A stretch of 7,699 nucleotides of DNA from JBBDXI01 sp040902425 (GCA_040902425.1 JBBDXI010000022.1:1-7699); one strand, 5' to 3'; positions 1 through 4,926 are shown, numbered from the stretch's first letter. Notes: generated by a model not told the origin, from the letters alone. Translations and numbers: made by a program.

Positions 1-113
1 TGTTCATCGGGCTGGCGGCGTGGCCGACGTGGCACGCGGCGGCGGACCGGAAGGTGGAGGAGAACCGGGCGCGGCGGGAGGTGGCGGCGGAGCGGCACGG
101 GCGGGGGCGGTGA
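1..113 (+). CDS. C-terminal fragment of an unidentified protein
   Basis: The reading frame starting at base 3 encodes the last 36 residues of a protein whose beginning lies outside the window, ending with TGA at 111-113. Every sense codon in it ends in G or C, mostly G, the same wobble pattern as the + strand glycosyltransferase at the other end, so I take it as genuinely coding. The visible tail starts with a short hydrophobic, Trp-containing stretch (FIGLAAWPTW) and continues as a charged, Arg/Glu-rich segment that is probably helical. This would suit the cytoplasmic tail of a membrane protein, but that is a guess. I do not recognise the family. It converges on mnmE across a 359-bp gap. Confidence 0.55.
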   Translation, partial: FIGLAAWPTWHAAADRKVEENRARREVAAERHGRGR

Positions 114-129
114 GCGGGGGATGGGCGGG

Positions 130-216
130 GGAGTACGCAGAGGTCGCGGAGTTCGCGCCAGAGGGCGCAGAGGTTGAGTGGGAGTTGCTCCGTCTCTGCG
201 GCCCTCTGTGTACTCC
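130..216. repeat. Imperfect palindrome, copy A of the GTACGCAGAGG family
   Basis: The outer arms GGAGTACGCAGAGG (130-143) and CCTCTGTGTACTCC (203-216) are complementary at 13 of 14 positions. The inner sequence continues the theme with CGCGGAG and CGCAGAGG motifs on the left and CTCCG and CTCTGCGG on the right. The same outer arm occurs at 3357-3377 and 3461-3481, so this is a dispersed repeat family with at least two members in the window. This copy is shorter and more degenerate than the other. From memory, modular CAGAGG/CGGAG palindromes of this style are common between genes in many environmental bacteria; I cannot check that here. Confidence 0.7.
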
Positions 217-372
217 TTATTTGAACCGCATTTGATGGGCGGCGAGCAACTTCGCCGCATCGCGTCTGGAGCCCGGGATGGGGCGACGCATGCGACCGGG
301 GGGTTGCCGAACGTGGCGCCCCGCCGGGGCTTGATCGGACGAGCGGGCGCGTGGGTCTTCGCGCCTTCGCTT

Positions 373-392
373 CCAGGGGCTTCCGCCCCTGG
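373..392. terminator. Strong hairpin downstream of mnmE (possible terminator)
   Basis: CCAGGGGC and GCCCCTGG form a perfect 8-bp stem around a TTCC loop. The hairpin lies about 80 nt past the mnmE stop codon and beyond the end of the + strand gene at 113. No T-run follows on either strand, so it is not a classical intrinsic terminator. It may block or stabilise convergent transcripts, or simply be a dispersed palindromic element. Confidence 0.4.
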
Positions 393-404
393 CTACGTTC
401 GAAC

Positions 405-450
405 GCCGCTCCGCGGCTAATGCGCTCCGCGGCCAGGCGCGCTCCGCGGC
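405..450. repeat. Three copies of CGCTCCGCGGC
   Basis: CGCTCCGCGGC occurs at 407-417, 423-433 and 440-450, with 16 and 17 bp between copy starts. Each copy contains a CCGCGG palindrome. The first, with its flank, forms a small hairpin (GCCGC, loop TCC, GCGGC, 405-417). The cluster ends 22 bp past the mnmE stop. Three copies with 5-6 bp spacers do not make a CRISPR; this resembles a short REP-type cluster. Confidence 0.6.
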
Positions 451-472
451 GGGCGATTCGCCGGGAGTGATA

Positions 473-1879
473 TTACTTGCCGACGCAGAAGGTGGCGAAG
501 ATTCGGCCGATGATGTCGTCGGGGGAGAGGCGGCCGGTGAGTTCGCCGAGGTGGTCGAGGGCGGCGCGGAGGGCGTTGGCGGTGATGGCGGGGTCGGGGA
601 GGGCGCGGGCGGCGGGGTCGATCGTCGCGGCGGCCTGGAGCAGGTGACCCTGGGCGGCGGCGAGGGCGAGGCGGTGGCGGGGGAGGAGGTCGGCGCGGGG
701 GCCGGCGCGGGCGGCGGTGGCGGCGTCGGCGATGGCGCGGCGGAGTGTGGGGAGGTTGAAGCCGTCGAGGGCGCAGAGCGCGAGCGGCGTGCCGTCGTGG
801 GCGCCGGCCGGCGCGGTTGAGCTGGAGGGCAGGTCGGCCTTGGTGCGCAGGTGGAGCGTCGGCGTGTCGAAGCGGAGGGCGAAGCGCCCGGTGGGGTCGC
901 AGTAGAGGATGAGGTCGGCGCCGGCGATGGCGTCGCGGGCCGCCCGCTGCGCCGCCGCGGCGGCGGAGGGATCGGGGCGCGACCCGGGCCGGTCGTCGAG
1001 GCCCGCGGCGTCGCAGAGCAGGACGGGGCCCGCGCCGGGGAGGTCGCGGGAGAGGTCGAGCTCTTCTTCGAGGATGTCGCGGGTGGTGCCGGGGTGCGGG
1101 GAGACGGCGGCGCGGCGGCGGCCGAGGAGGGCGTTGAAGAGGGTGGACTTTCCGGCGCTGGGCTCGCCGGCGAGGACGACACGGGGTAGGGCGGGGGCGG
1201 GGGCGTGGCCGGCGCGGGACCCGAGCCGCGCGGAGAGGTCATCGGCGAGCGCGGCGAGGCGGCGCTTCAGGTCGGCGGGGGCGATGGGGACCACATCTTC
1301 CTGATCGGTGAAGTCGATGCCGGCCTCGACGAGGGCGAGGAGCGCGGCGAGGTCGTTGGCCCAGCGGGAGTAGGTGTCGCCGGTGCGGCCGCGGAGGAGG
1401 TCGCGGGCGGCGGCGAGCTGTTCGTCGGTCTGTGCGGCGATGGCGGCGGCGACGCCCTCGGCCTCGCTCAGCGAGAGCTTGTCGTTGAGGAAGGCGCGGG
1501 CGGTGAACTCGCCGGGGGCCGCGGGGCGGAGGCCGGGGAGTGCGGTGAAGGCGGCGAGGACGCGTTCGACGAGGTGGGGGTTGCCGGGGAGGAGGATCTC
1601 GGCGGAGTCCTCGCCGGTGTAGCTGGCGGGGGCGCGGTAGGTGGCGAGGAGGATGGGGAGGGTGATGAGGTGATGGGGTGATGGGGTGATGAGGTGAGGG
1701 GCGGGGGGGAGGCGGAGGCGGGCGCGGTAGCAGGCGCGCTCGAAGGGGCGGGGGGGATCGGCGGAGAGGGCGGCGAGGGCGTCGCGGGTGGCGGGGCCGG
1801 AGAGGCGGATGACGGCGCGGGGGGAGGGGGAGCGGCCGGGGGCGGAGGCGGGGGCGATGATGGTGTCGCCGAGGGGCAC
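473..1879 (-). CDS. mnmE: tRNA uridine-5-carboxymethylaminomethyl(34) synthesis GTPase MnmE
   Basis: MnmE works with MnmG in the cytoplasm to install the cmnm5 group on U34 of certain tRNAs. The 468-residue product (family usually about 450) shows the full layout. The N-terminal folate-binding domain opens with GDTIIAP and contains YTGED (87-91) and AFLNDKLSLSEAEG (129-142). A helical domain follows. An inserted G domain has a P-loop GEPSAGKS (238-245), GTTRD (264-268), DAAGL (290-294) and TKAD (346-349). The C-terminus is FCVGK with the conserved Cys465. The GTG start at 1879 is chosen because homology begins a few residues later at GDTIIAP; an open frame continues upstream only through transposon-end sequence. 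Several G motifs deviate from consensus: Ser replaces the K+-binding Asn, DAAG replaces DTAG, TKAD replaces NKAD, and CAL replaces the G5 SA. Residues 61-73 are encoded by an in-frame octamer repeat array. No Shine-Dalgarno site is visible. MnmG is not in the window. The family call is certain; full GTPase activity is not. Confidence 0.95.
   Translation of the reverse strand: MPLGDTIIAPASAPGRSPSPRAVIRLSGPATRDALAALSADPPRPFERACYRARLRLPPAPHLITPSPHHLITLPILLATYRAPASYTGEDSAEILLPGNPHLVERVLAAFTALPGLRPAAPGEFTARAFLNDKLSLSEAEGVAAAIAAQTDEQLAAARDLLRGRTGDTYSRWANDLAALLALVEAGIDFTDQEDVVPIAPADLKRRLAALADDLSARLGSRAGHAPAPALPRVVLAGEPSAGKSTLFNALLGRRRAAVSPHPGTTRDILEEELDLSRDLPGAGPVLLCDAAGLDDRPGSRPDPSAAAAAQRAARDAIAGADLILYCDPTGRFALRFDTPTLHLRTKADLPSSSTAPAGAHDGTPLALCALDGFNLPTLRRAIADAATAARAGPRADLLPRHRLALAAAQGHLLQAAATIDPAARALPDPAITANALRAALDHLGELTGRLSPDDIIGRIFATFCVGK
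1661..1698. repeat. Octamer tandem array 1, inside mnmE
   Basis: Four full copies of GGTGATGR plus a partial fifth (GGTGAG) run without interruption. On the mnmE sense strand the unit reads ATCACCYC. Since 8 is not a multiple of 3, successive units are read in all three frames. The result is the peptide PHLITPSPHHLIT (residues 61-73), which repeats every eight residues. It lies in the N-terminal domain, in the segment just before the conserved YTGED motif, where other MnmE proteins have an ordinary short strand/loop. Confidence 0.85.
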
Positions 1880-1884
1880 GGGAG

Positions 1885-1890
1885 ATTGTT
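1885..1890 (-). promoter_or_regulatory. Possible -10 box for mnmE
   Basis: On the - strand AACAAT (4 of 6 matches to TATAAT) ends 5 nt before the GTG start of mnmE. It is the only AT-rich hexamer near the start. At this spacing the transcript would begin at or near the start codon, giving a leaderless mRNA. No convincing -35 is seen at the right distance, so this is tentative. Confidence 0.3.
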
Positions 1891-1905
1891 GGCGGGGGCC
1901 TGGCG

Positions 1906-2017
1906 CCTCTTCGCCCCTGAGAGGGGCGCGCGATGGTTGCCAGACGCGCAGCGTCTGGCGGGCGGCCCTTTCCACTCCTTGTTCTCTTCTCTTCCGCCCA
2001 TGAACATGGGCGGGCGG
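1906..2017 (+). repeat. Left inverted hairpin block of the transposase unit
   Basis: It contains three palindromes. H1 (1912-1928) is CGCCCCT, loop GAG, AGGGGCG. H2 (1940-1958) is CCAGACGC, loop GCA, GCGTCTGG. H3 (1994-2013) is CCGCCCATG and CATGGGCGG around AA. H1-H2 and H3 are separated by a 35-nt pyrimidine-rich linker. The block's outer edge lies 26 bp upstream of the mnmE start codon. Confidence 0.8.
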
Positions 2018-2031
2018 GGGTTCGTGGGCAT

Positions 2032-2081
2032 GGCGGGCAATCGGGTGTTGGGCCCACCGGGCTTGCTCTGGGTTGCCCGCC
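2032..2081. repeat. Inverted repeat in the leader of the transposase gene
   Basis: GGCGGGCAA (2032-2040) and TTGCCCGCC (2073-2081) are perfect 9-bp complements around a 32-nt loop that itself contains GGGCCC. The structure ends 18 nt before the transposase start codon and has no counterpart on the right side of the unit. It could hold the transposase mRNA start in a fold, or be a recognition hairpin for the enzyme. Its role is unknown. Confidence 0.5.
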
Positions 2082-2099
2082 GAAAGTAGGCTGGCCGCC

Positions 2100-2552
2100 A
2101 TGCCATCATCATGGACGCAGAACTACTATCACCTGGTGTTCGGCACGAAGCACCGCGAGCGGGTGATCACGCCGGAGCTGCACGAGCGGCTCTACCCGTT
2201 CATGGGCGGCATCCTGCGGGAGCACCGGGCGCAGCTCATCGCGGGGAATGGGATGCCCGAGCACGTGCACCTGTTCATCCGCTTTCCGGCGGACCTGGCG
2301 CGCGCGGTGATGGCGCGCGAGGTCAAGTCGCGCTCGTCGGGGTGGATCCACGAGACGTTCCCGGGCATGGGTGCGTTCGCGTGGCAGCGCGGGTATGGGG
2401 GCTTCACCGTGAGCCGCTCGCTGTCCGACGACGTCGAGAGGTACGTCCGCGAGCAGCGGCGGCATCACGAGAGCATGAGCTTTGAGGAGGAGTTCCTGGG
2501 GCTGCTGCGGAAGCACGAGGTGGAGTTTGACGAGCGGTACGTCTTTGATTGA
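2100..2552 (+). CDS. Y1 (HUH) transposase, IS200-like / RAYT-like
   Basis: This 150-residue protein belongs to the single-strand DNA transposases that use one tyrosine and an HUH metal site. It begins with the typical (Y)YHLVFGTKHR strand. It has the HUH motif EHVHLF with His55 and His57, the block WQRGYGGFTVS (95-105), and a helix containing YVREQ, whose Tyr115 is the expected nucleophile and whose Gln119 fits the YxxxQ metal-ligand pattern. Length matches the family (about 140-155) and no disruption is seen, so it looks intact. The ATG at 2100 is preferred over an in-frame ATG 27 nt earlier because family members start a few residues before the YYH strand; no Shine-Dalgarno site helps the choice. 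No tnpB or accessory gene is present. Its wobble positions mix C and G more than the resident + strand genes, which hints at later arrival. Matched hairpin blocks flank it. Confidence 0.9.
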   Translation: MPSSWTQNYYHLVFGTKHRERVITPELHERLYPFMGGILREHRAQLIAGNGMPEHVHLFIRFPADLARAVMAREVKSRSSGWIHETFPGMGAFAWQRGYGGFTVSRSLSDDVERYVREQRRHHESMSFEEEFLGLLRKHEVEFDERYVFD

Positions 2553-2560
2553 ACGGCGCT

Positions 2561-2676
2561 CCGCCCGCCCATGTTCATGGGCGGAGGACAAGAAACAGAG
2601 CAAGAGAGAAGAGAGGAAGGGCTCCAGACGCTGCGCGTCTGGCAACCATCGCGCGCCCCTTTCAGGGGCGAAGAGG
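2561..2676 (-). repeat. Right inverted hairpin block of the transposase unit
   Basis: This is the reverse complement of the left block. H3 (2565-2584, CCGCCCATG and CATGGGCGG around TT) begins 12 bp after the transposase stop codon. H2 is at 2624-2642 and H1 at 2654-2670. The only difference from the left block in the outer 53 bp falls in the 3-nt loop of H1 (GAA here against GAG, read on the same strand), so every stem is intact. The linker between H2 and H3 is 39 nt, purine-rich on + and thus pyrimidine-rich in the same sense as the left one. Confidence 0.8.
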
Positions 2677-2703
2677 GGCAAGCAGTGAGGACTCGGCCGC
2701 CCT

Positions 2704-2727
2704 TTCACCTCTTCACCTCTTCACCTC
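2704..2727. repeat. Octamer tandem array 2, overlapping the end of GNAT1
   Basis: Three exact copies of TTCACCTC (2704-2711, 2712-2719, 2720-2727). On the - strand the array supplies the last four GNAT1 codons (EVKR) and its TGA stop. The unit fits the WWCRYCYC consensus shared with the arrays at 1661 and 4878. Confidence 0.85.
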
Positions 2728-3345
2728 CCCGCATCGCGGCCAGGTTCTGAACCGCTCCGGGGCCAGGCCGGGCTTGACGAAGATGGACATGGTGATGTCG
2801 TCGTCGAAGCGGCCGGCTTCGAGCTTGAAGTGGCGGGGGGAGCGGCCCTCGATGGTGAAGCCGAGGCGGCGGTAGAGGCGGCGGGCGCCGGTGTTGGCGG
2901 CGAAGACGCCGAGGCAGACTTTTTCGAGGGTGGGGTGGGCGGCGGCCCAGTCGAGGAGGGTGGTGATGAGGGCGGTGCCGAGGCCGCGGGCGCGCCAGCG
3001 CTGGTGGACGGCGATGCCGAAGGTGCCGTGGTGGGCGAGCTTTCGGCGGTTGCCGGAGCGGAAGGAGAGGCGGGCGAAGGCCTCGCCGCCCCCCGCGCCC
3101 GGCTCGGGCGAGTCGGCGGCGAGGAGCATGAGCCAGGAGGGGTTGGCCGCGTGCTGGGCGGTCCACTCGCGCTCGGCGGGCTCATCGCGGTCGTTCTCGC
3201 CGGGCTCGGTGACCTTGAAGGGGTTGCTCTCGAACATATGCCGCTCGAGGCGGCGCATGGCGGGGGCGTCGTCGGGCGCGGCGGCGCGGACCCAGAAGGG
3301 GATGCCGTCGGCGGTGGTGCAGGGCTTCGGATCGACGTGACCCAT
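2713..3345 (-). CDS. GNAT-family N-acetyltransferase (GNAT1)
   Basis: A 210-residue GNAT-fold enzyme expected to move an acetyl group from acetyl-CoA to an amine; the substrate cannot be read from sequence. The acetyl-CoA pyrophosphate loop is RARGLGT (118-124). Other family signatures are FGIAV (109-113), LDWAAAHP (131-138), EKVCLGVFAAN (141-151) and LYRRLGF (157-163). The start at 3345 is chosen because similarity to its paralogue begins soon after and the upstream open frame is palindromic repeat. Residues 109-192 align without gaps to residues 108-191 of GNAT2 with 46 of 84 identities, so the two arose by duplication. GNAT1 has an extra 18-residue tail whose last residues and stop come from an octamer repeat. 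It lies downstream of GNAT2 on the same strand, separated by 140 bp that are nearly all palindrome, and converges on the transposase gene. Confidence 0.9.
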   Translation of the reverse strand: MGHVDPKPCTTADGIPFWVRAAAPDDAPAMRRLERHMFESNPFKVTEPGENDRDEPAEREWTAQHAANPSWLMLLAADSPEPGAGGGEAFARLSFRSGNRRKLAHHGTFGIAVHQRWRARGLGTALITTLLDWAAAHPTLEKVCLGVFAANTGARRLYRRLGFTIEGRSPRHFKLEAGRFDDDITMSIFVKPGLAPERFRTWPRCGEVKR

Positions 3346-3355
3346 GGGGATGGAA

Positions 3356-3361
3356 AGAGTA
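3356..3361 (-). promoter_or_regulatory. Possible -10 box for GNAT1 inside a repeat arm
   Basis: On the - strand TACTCT (TAnnnT pattern) lies 10 nt before the GNAT1 ATG and overlaps the edge of the palindrome's outer arm. It would give a very short leader. No -35 is apparent. GNAT1 may instead be read through from GNAT2. Weak evidence. Confidence 0.2.
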
Positions 3362-3481
3362 CGCAGAGGCCGCGGAGTTGAGGACGCGGAGAGCGCGGAG
3401 CGGAGAGAGCTTGAGGAGTGCGCAACGAGGCGCCTCTCCTCTCTGCGCTCTCTGCGTCCGCTCCGCGACCTCTGCGTACTC
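3357..3481. repeat. Long imperfect palindrome, copy B of the GTACGCAGAGG family
   Basis: The outer arms at 3357-3377 and 3461-3481 are complementary at 20 of 21 positions (GAGTACGCAGAGG, then YCGCGGAG). Complementarity continues inward with one 3-nt offset through GGACGCRGAGAGCGCRGAG, so most of the 125 nt could fold into one long hairpin. The left half is purine-rich and the right half pyrimidine-rich. It fills the gap between GNAT2 (stop at 3486) and GNAT1 (start at 3345). In RNA it could act as a processing or termination element between the two genes. Confidence 0.8.
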
Positions 3482-3485
3482 CGGG

Positions 3486-4073
3486 CTAGCTCACCCGGCG
3501 CGGCTTGACCCACAGGCCCATGTGGATGTTGTCGACGTAGTGGCCGGGGCGGAGCTGGGCCTGGCCGGGCTGGCGGCCCTCTTCGCGGAAGCCGAGGCGC
3601 TCGTACAGGGCCATCGCCCGGGGGTTGGTGGAGAAGACCTGGAGGCAGACCTTCTCGATGGTGGGGTGGTTGGCGGCCCAGTCGAGCATGGCGCGGAGCA
3701 TGAGGGTGCCCAGGCCGCGGGCCCGCCAGGCGTGGGCGATGGTGATGCCGAACTCGGCGGTGTGGGCGTTTCGGCGGCGCTGGCCGGGGCGGATGCTGAG
3801 GACGCCGGCGAGGGCGGGGCCGGAGGCGGGGGGGGCGGGGGCGATGAGGGCGAGCATGAGCATGCCACCGGTGCGGTCGTGCTCGCGGATCTTGGCGCGC
3901 TCTTCGTCGGCGGTGGCGGGGAACTCGTCGGGCTGGGTGAGGACCTGGTCGGTGGTGGCGGACTCGGCGCGGAGGAAGGCCAGGAGGGTCTCGGCGTCGT
4001 CCTCGGAGGCGGGGCGGAGGGTGAGCGTGCCCTCGCCGGGGATGGGGATGGTGCGGGGGGTGAAGGAGGCCAT
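3486..4073 (-). CDS. GNAT-family N-acetyltransferase (GNAT2), downstream of pdxJ
   Basis: A 195-residue acetyltransferase of the GNAT fold, predicted cytoplasmic, using acetyl-CoA; acceptor unknown. The cofactor loop is RARGLGT (117-123), preceded by an FGITI strand and followed by LDWAANHP, EKVCLQVFSTN (140-150) and LYERLGF (156-162). The N-terminal part (TLTLRPASEDDAETLLAFL, 16-34) is the usual first strand and helix of this family. The ATG at 4073 sits 5 bp after the pdxJ stop codon, so the two genes are very probably one operon. There is no Shine-Dalgarno site, which suggests translational coupling. Its closest visible relative is GNAT1 just downstream. Stop is TAG at 3486-3488. Confidence 0.92.
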   Translation of the reverse strand: MASFTPRTIPIPGEGTLTLRPASEDDAETLLAFLRAESATTDQVLTQPDEFPATADEERAKIREHDRTGGMLMLALIAPAPPASGPALAGVLSIRPGQRRRNAHTAEFGITIAHAWRARGLGTLMLRAMLDWAANHPTIEKVCLQVFSTNPRAMALYERLGFREEGRQPGQAQLRPGHYVDNIHMGLWVKPRRVS

Positions 4074-4078
4074 GGCGG

Positions 4079-4858
4079 TCAGGCGCCGGCGGGGGGGCGG
4101 GCCTCGGTGATGAGGCGGCGCATCTCGGCGACAGCGCTGCGCAGGCCGGTGAAGAGGGCGCGGCTGACGATGGCGTGGCCGATGTGGAGTTCGGCGAGGC
4201 CGGGGAGGCAGGCGATGCGGGCGACGTTGGCGTAGTTGAGGCCGTGGCCGGCGTTGAAGCGCATGCCGGCCGCGCGGATGGCGCCGCCGGCGACGGCGAC
4301 CTCCTCGAGCTCGGCGGCGAGGGCGCCGCTGAGGATGTTGCCGCCGCTCCTGGCGAACTCCTCGGCGTAGGGGCCGGTGTGGACCTCGCACATGTCGAAG
4401 CCGGCGTGCTTGGCGGCCTCGACCTGGCGGCTGTCGGCGTCGATGAAGGCGGAGGTGGTGATGCCGGCGTCGGCGAGGCGCTTGAGTTCCTCGATGAGCC
4501 AGCCGAGCATGCCGGCGGCGTCCAGGCCGCCCTCGGTGGTGACTTCCTGGCGGCCCTCGGGGACGAGGGTGACCATGTGGGGGCGGGTGGTGAGGGCGAG
4601 GCGGACCATGTCCGGGGTGGCGCCCATCTCGAGGTTGATGCGGCGGGGGATGGTGCGCTGGATCAGCTCGAGGTCGCGGTCCTGGATGTGGCGGCGGTCT
4701 TCGCGGAGGTGGAGGGTGATGATGTCCGCGCCGCCGAGGATGGCCTCGTGGGCGGCGAGGAGGGGGTCGGGCTCGGCGGCGGGGGCGGGGTCGGCGGAGC
4801 GGTAGCGGGCCTGGCGGAGGGTGGCGACGTGGTCGATGTTGACGCCGAGGAGCGGCAT
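4079..4858 (-). CDS. pdxJ: Pyridoxine 5'-phosphate synthase
   Basis: PdxJ closes the ring of vitamin B6 in the DXP-dependent pathway, joining 3-amino-2-oxopropyl phosphate and 1-deoxyxylulose 5-phosphate to make pyridoxine 5'-phosphate. The 259-residue length is slightly above the usual 240-245. Signature blocks are all present: VNIDHVATLRQAR (6-18), ITLHLREDRRHI (47-58) with His50, INLEMGAT (74-81) with Glu77, EVTTEGGLD (105-113), CEVHTGPYAEEF (157-168), AGHGLNY (203-209) with His205, and HIGHAIV (225-231). The ATG at 4858 gives the family-typical start MPLLGVNIDHVA; the open frame upstream covers only repeat DNA. A -10-like box lies 6 nt upstream, and an octamer array begins 19 bp upstream. 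GNAT2 follows after 5 bp. The presence of pdxJ indicates the DXP-dependent B6 route rather than PdxS/PdxT. Confidence 0.97.
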   Translation of the reverse strand: MPLLGVNIDHVATLRQARYRSADPAPAAEPDPLLAAHEAILGGADIITLHLREDRRHIQDRDLELIQRTIPRRINLEMGATPDMVRLALTTRPHMVTLVPEGRQEVTTEGGLDAAGMLGWLIEELKRLADAGITTSAFIDADSRQVEAAKHAGFDMCEVHTGPYAEEFARSGGNILSGALAAELEEVAVAGGAIRAAGMRFNAGHGLNYANVARIACLPGLAELHIGHAIVSRALFTGLRSAVAEMRRLITEARPPAGA

Positions 4859-4864
4859 GGGGGC

Positions 4865-4870
4865 AGTGTA
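4865..4870 (-). promoter_or_regulatory. Possible -10 box for the pdxJ-GNAT2 operon
   Basis: On the - strand TACACT (TAnnnT, 4 of 6 to TATAAT) ends 6 nt before the pdxJ ATG, which would give a leaderless or nearly leaderless transcript. The position expected for a -35 falls inside the octamer array (reads TTCGTC), which matches TTGACA poorly. The array could therefore influence this promoter's geometry, but that is inference. Confidence 0.35.
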
Positions 4871-4877
4871 GCGGGGG

Positions 4878-4925
4878 GGGACGAAGGGACGAAGGGACGT
4901 AGGGACGAAGGGACGTAGGGACGAA
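4878..4925. repeat. Octamer tandem array 3, upstream of pdxJ
   Basis: Six uninterrupted 8-bp units GGGACGWA, in the order A,A,T,A,T,A at the variable base. On the - strand the units read TTCGTCCC or TACGTCCC. The array lies between the proposed pdxJ -10 box and the hairpin cluster. The alternating variant units suggest expansion by duplication of a two-unit block. Confidence 0.9.
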
Positions 4926-4926
4926 G

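Larger units (their letters stand above)
114..472. other. Convergent intergenic region filled with repeats
   Basis: I see no credible gene here. The short open frames have no family resemblance and lack the wobble pattern of the neighbouring genes. The stretch holds an imperfect palindrome (130-216), a strong hairpin (373-392) and three near-direct copies of an 11-mer containing CTCCGCGG (407-450). As the gap between two genes pointing at each other, it is where terminators are expected. The hairpins could serve that role, though none is followed by a T-tract on either strand. Confidence 0.6.
1906..2676 (+). mobile_element. RAYT/IS200-like transposase unit with inverted hairpin ends
   Basis: A Y1 transposase gene is bracketed by two inverted blocks (1906-2017 and 2561-2676). 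The outer 53 bp of the two blocks are reverse complements with one mismatch, and the inner 24 bp are identical. Each block contains three hairpins and a pyrimidine-rich linker that has diverged between ends. Classical IS200/IS605 elements carry subterminal palindromes but not matching inverted ends. REP-associated tyrosine transposases (RAYTs) sit between inverted REP hairpins, so this arrangement favours a RAYT-like unit. The exact outer boundary is unknown; the limits given are those of the recognisable inverted repeat. No target duplication is expected for this enzyme class, and I see none. Confidence 0.7.

Noticed and set aside
407..450. CRISPR-like cluster of CGCTCCGCGGC repeats
   Set aside because: The units are 11 bp with 5-6 bp gaps, far below CRISPR repeat and spacer lengths.
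114..472. tRNA or structured RNA gene in the convergent gap
   Set aside because: I looked for cloverleaf arms and a GTTC-type T loop. GTTCGAA occurs at 397-403, but no acceptor or anticodon stems fit around it.
467..1681. Gly/Ala/Glu-rich + strand open frames opposite mnmE
   Set aside because: They are antisense to a clearly recognised gene, have low-complexity composition and show no motifs.
1880..2101. Extension of MnmE to an upstream ATG (542 residues)
   Set aside because: The added 74 residues are translated transposon-end repeat with no MnmE similarity; homology starts at the GTG at 1879.
2549..2875. Small + strand gene after the transposase
   Set aside because: Its translation runs through the right hairpin block and then antisense to GNAT1; no motif and no independent support.
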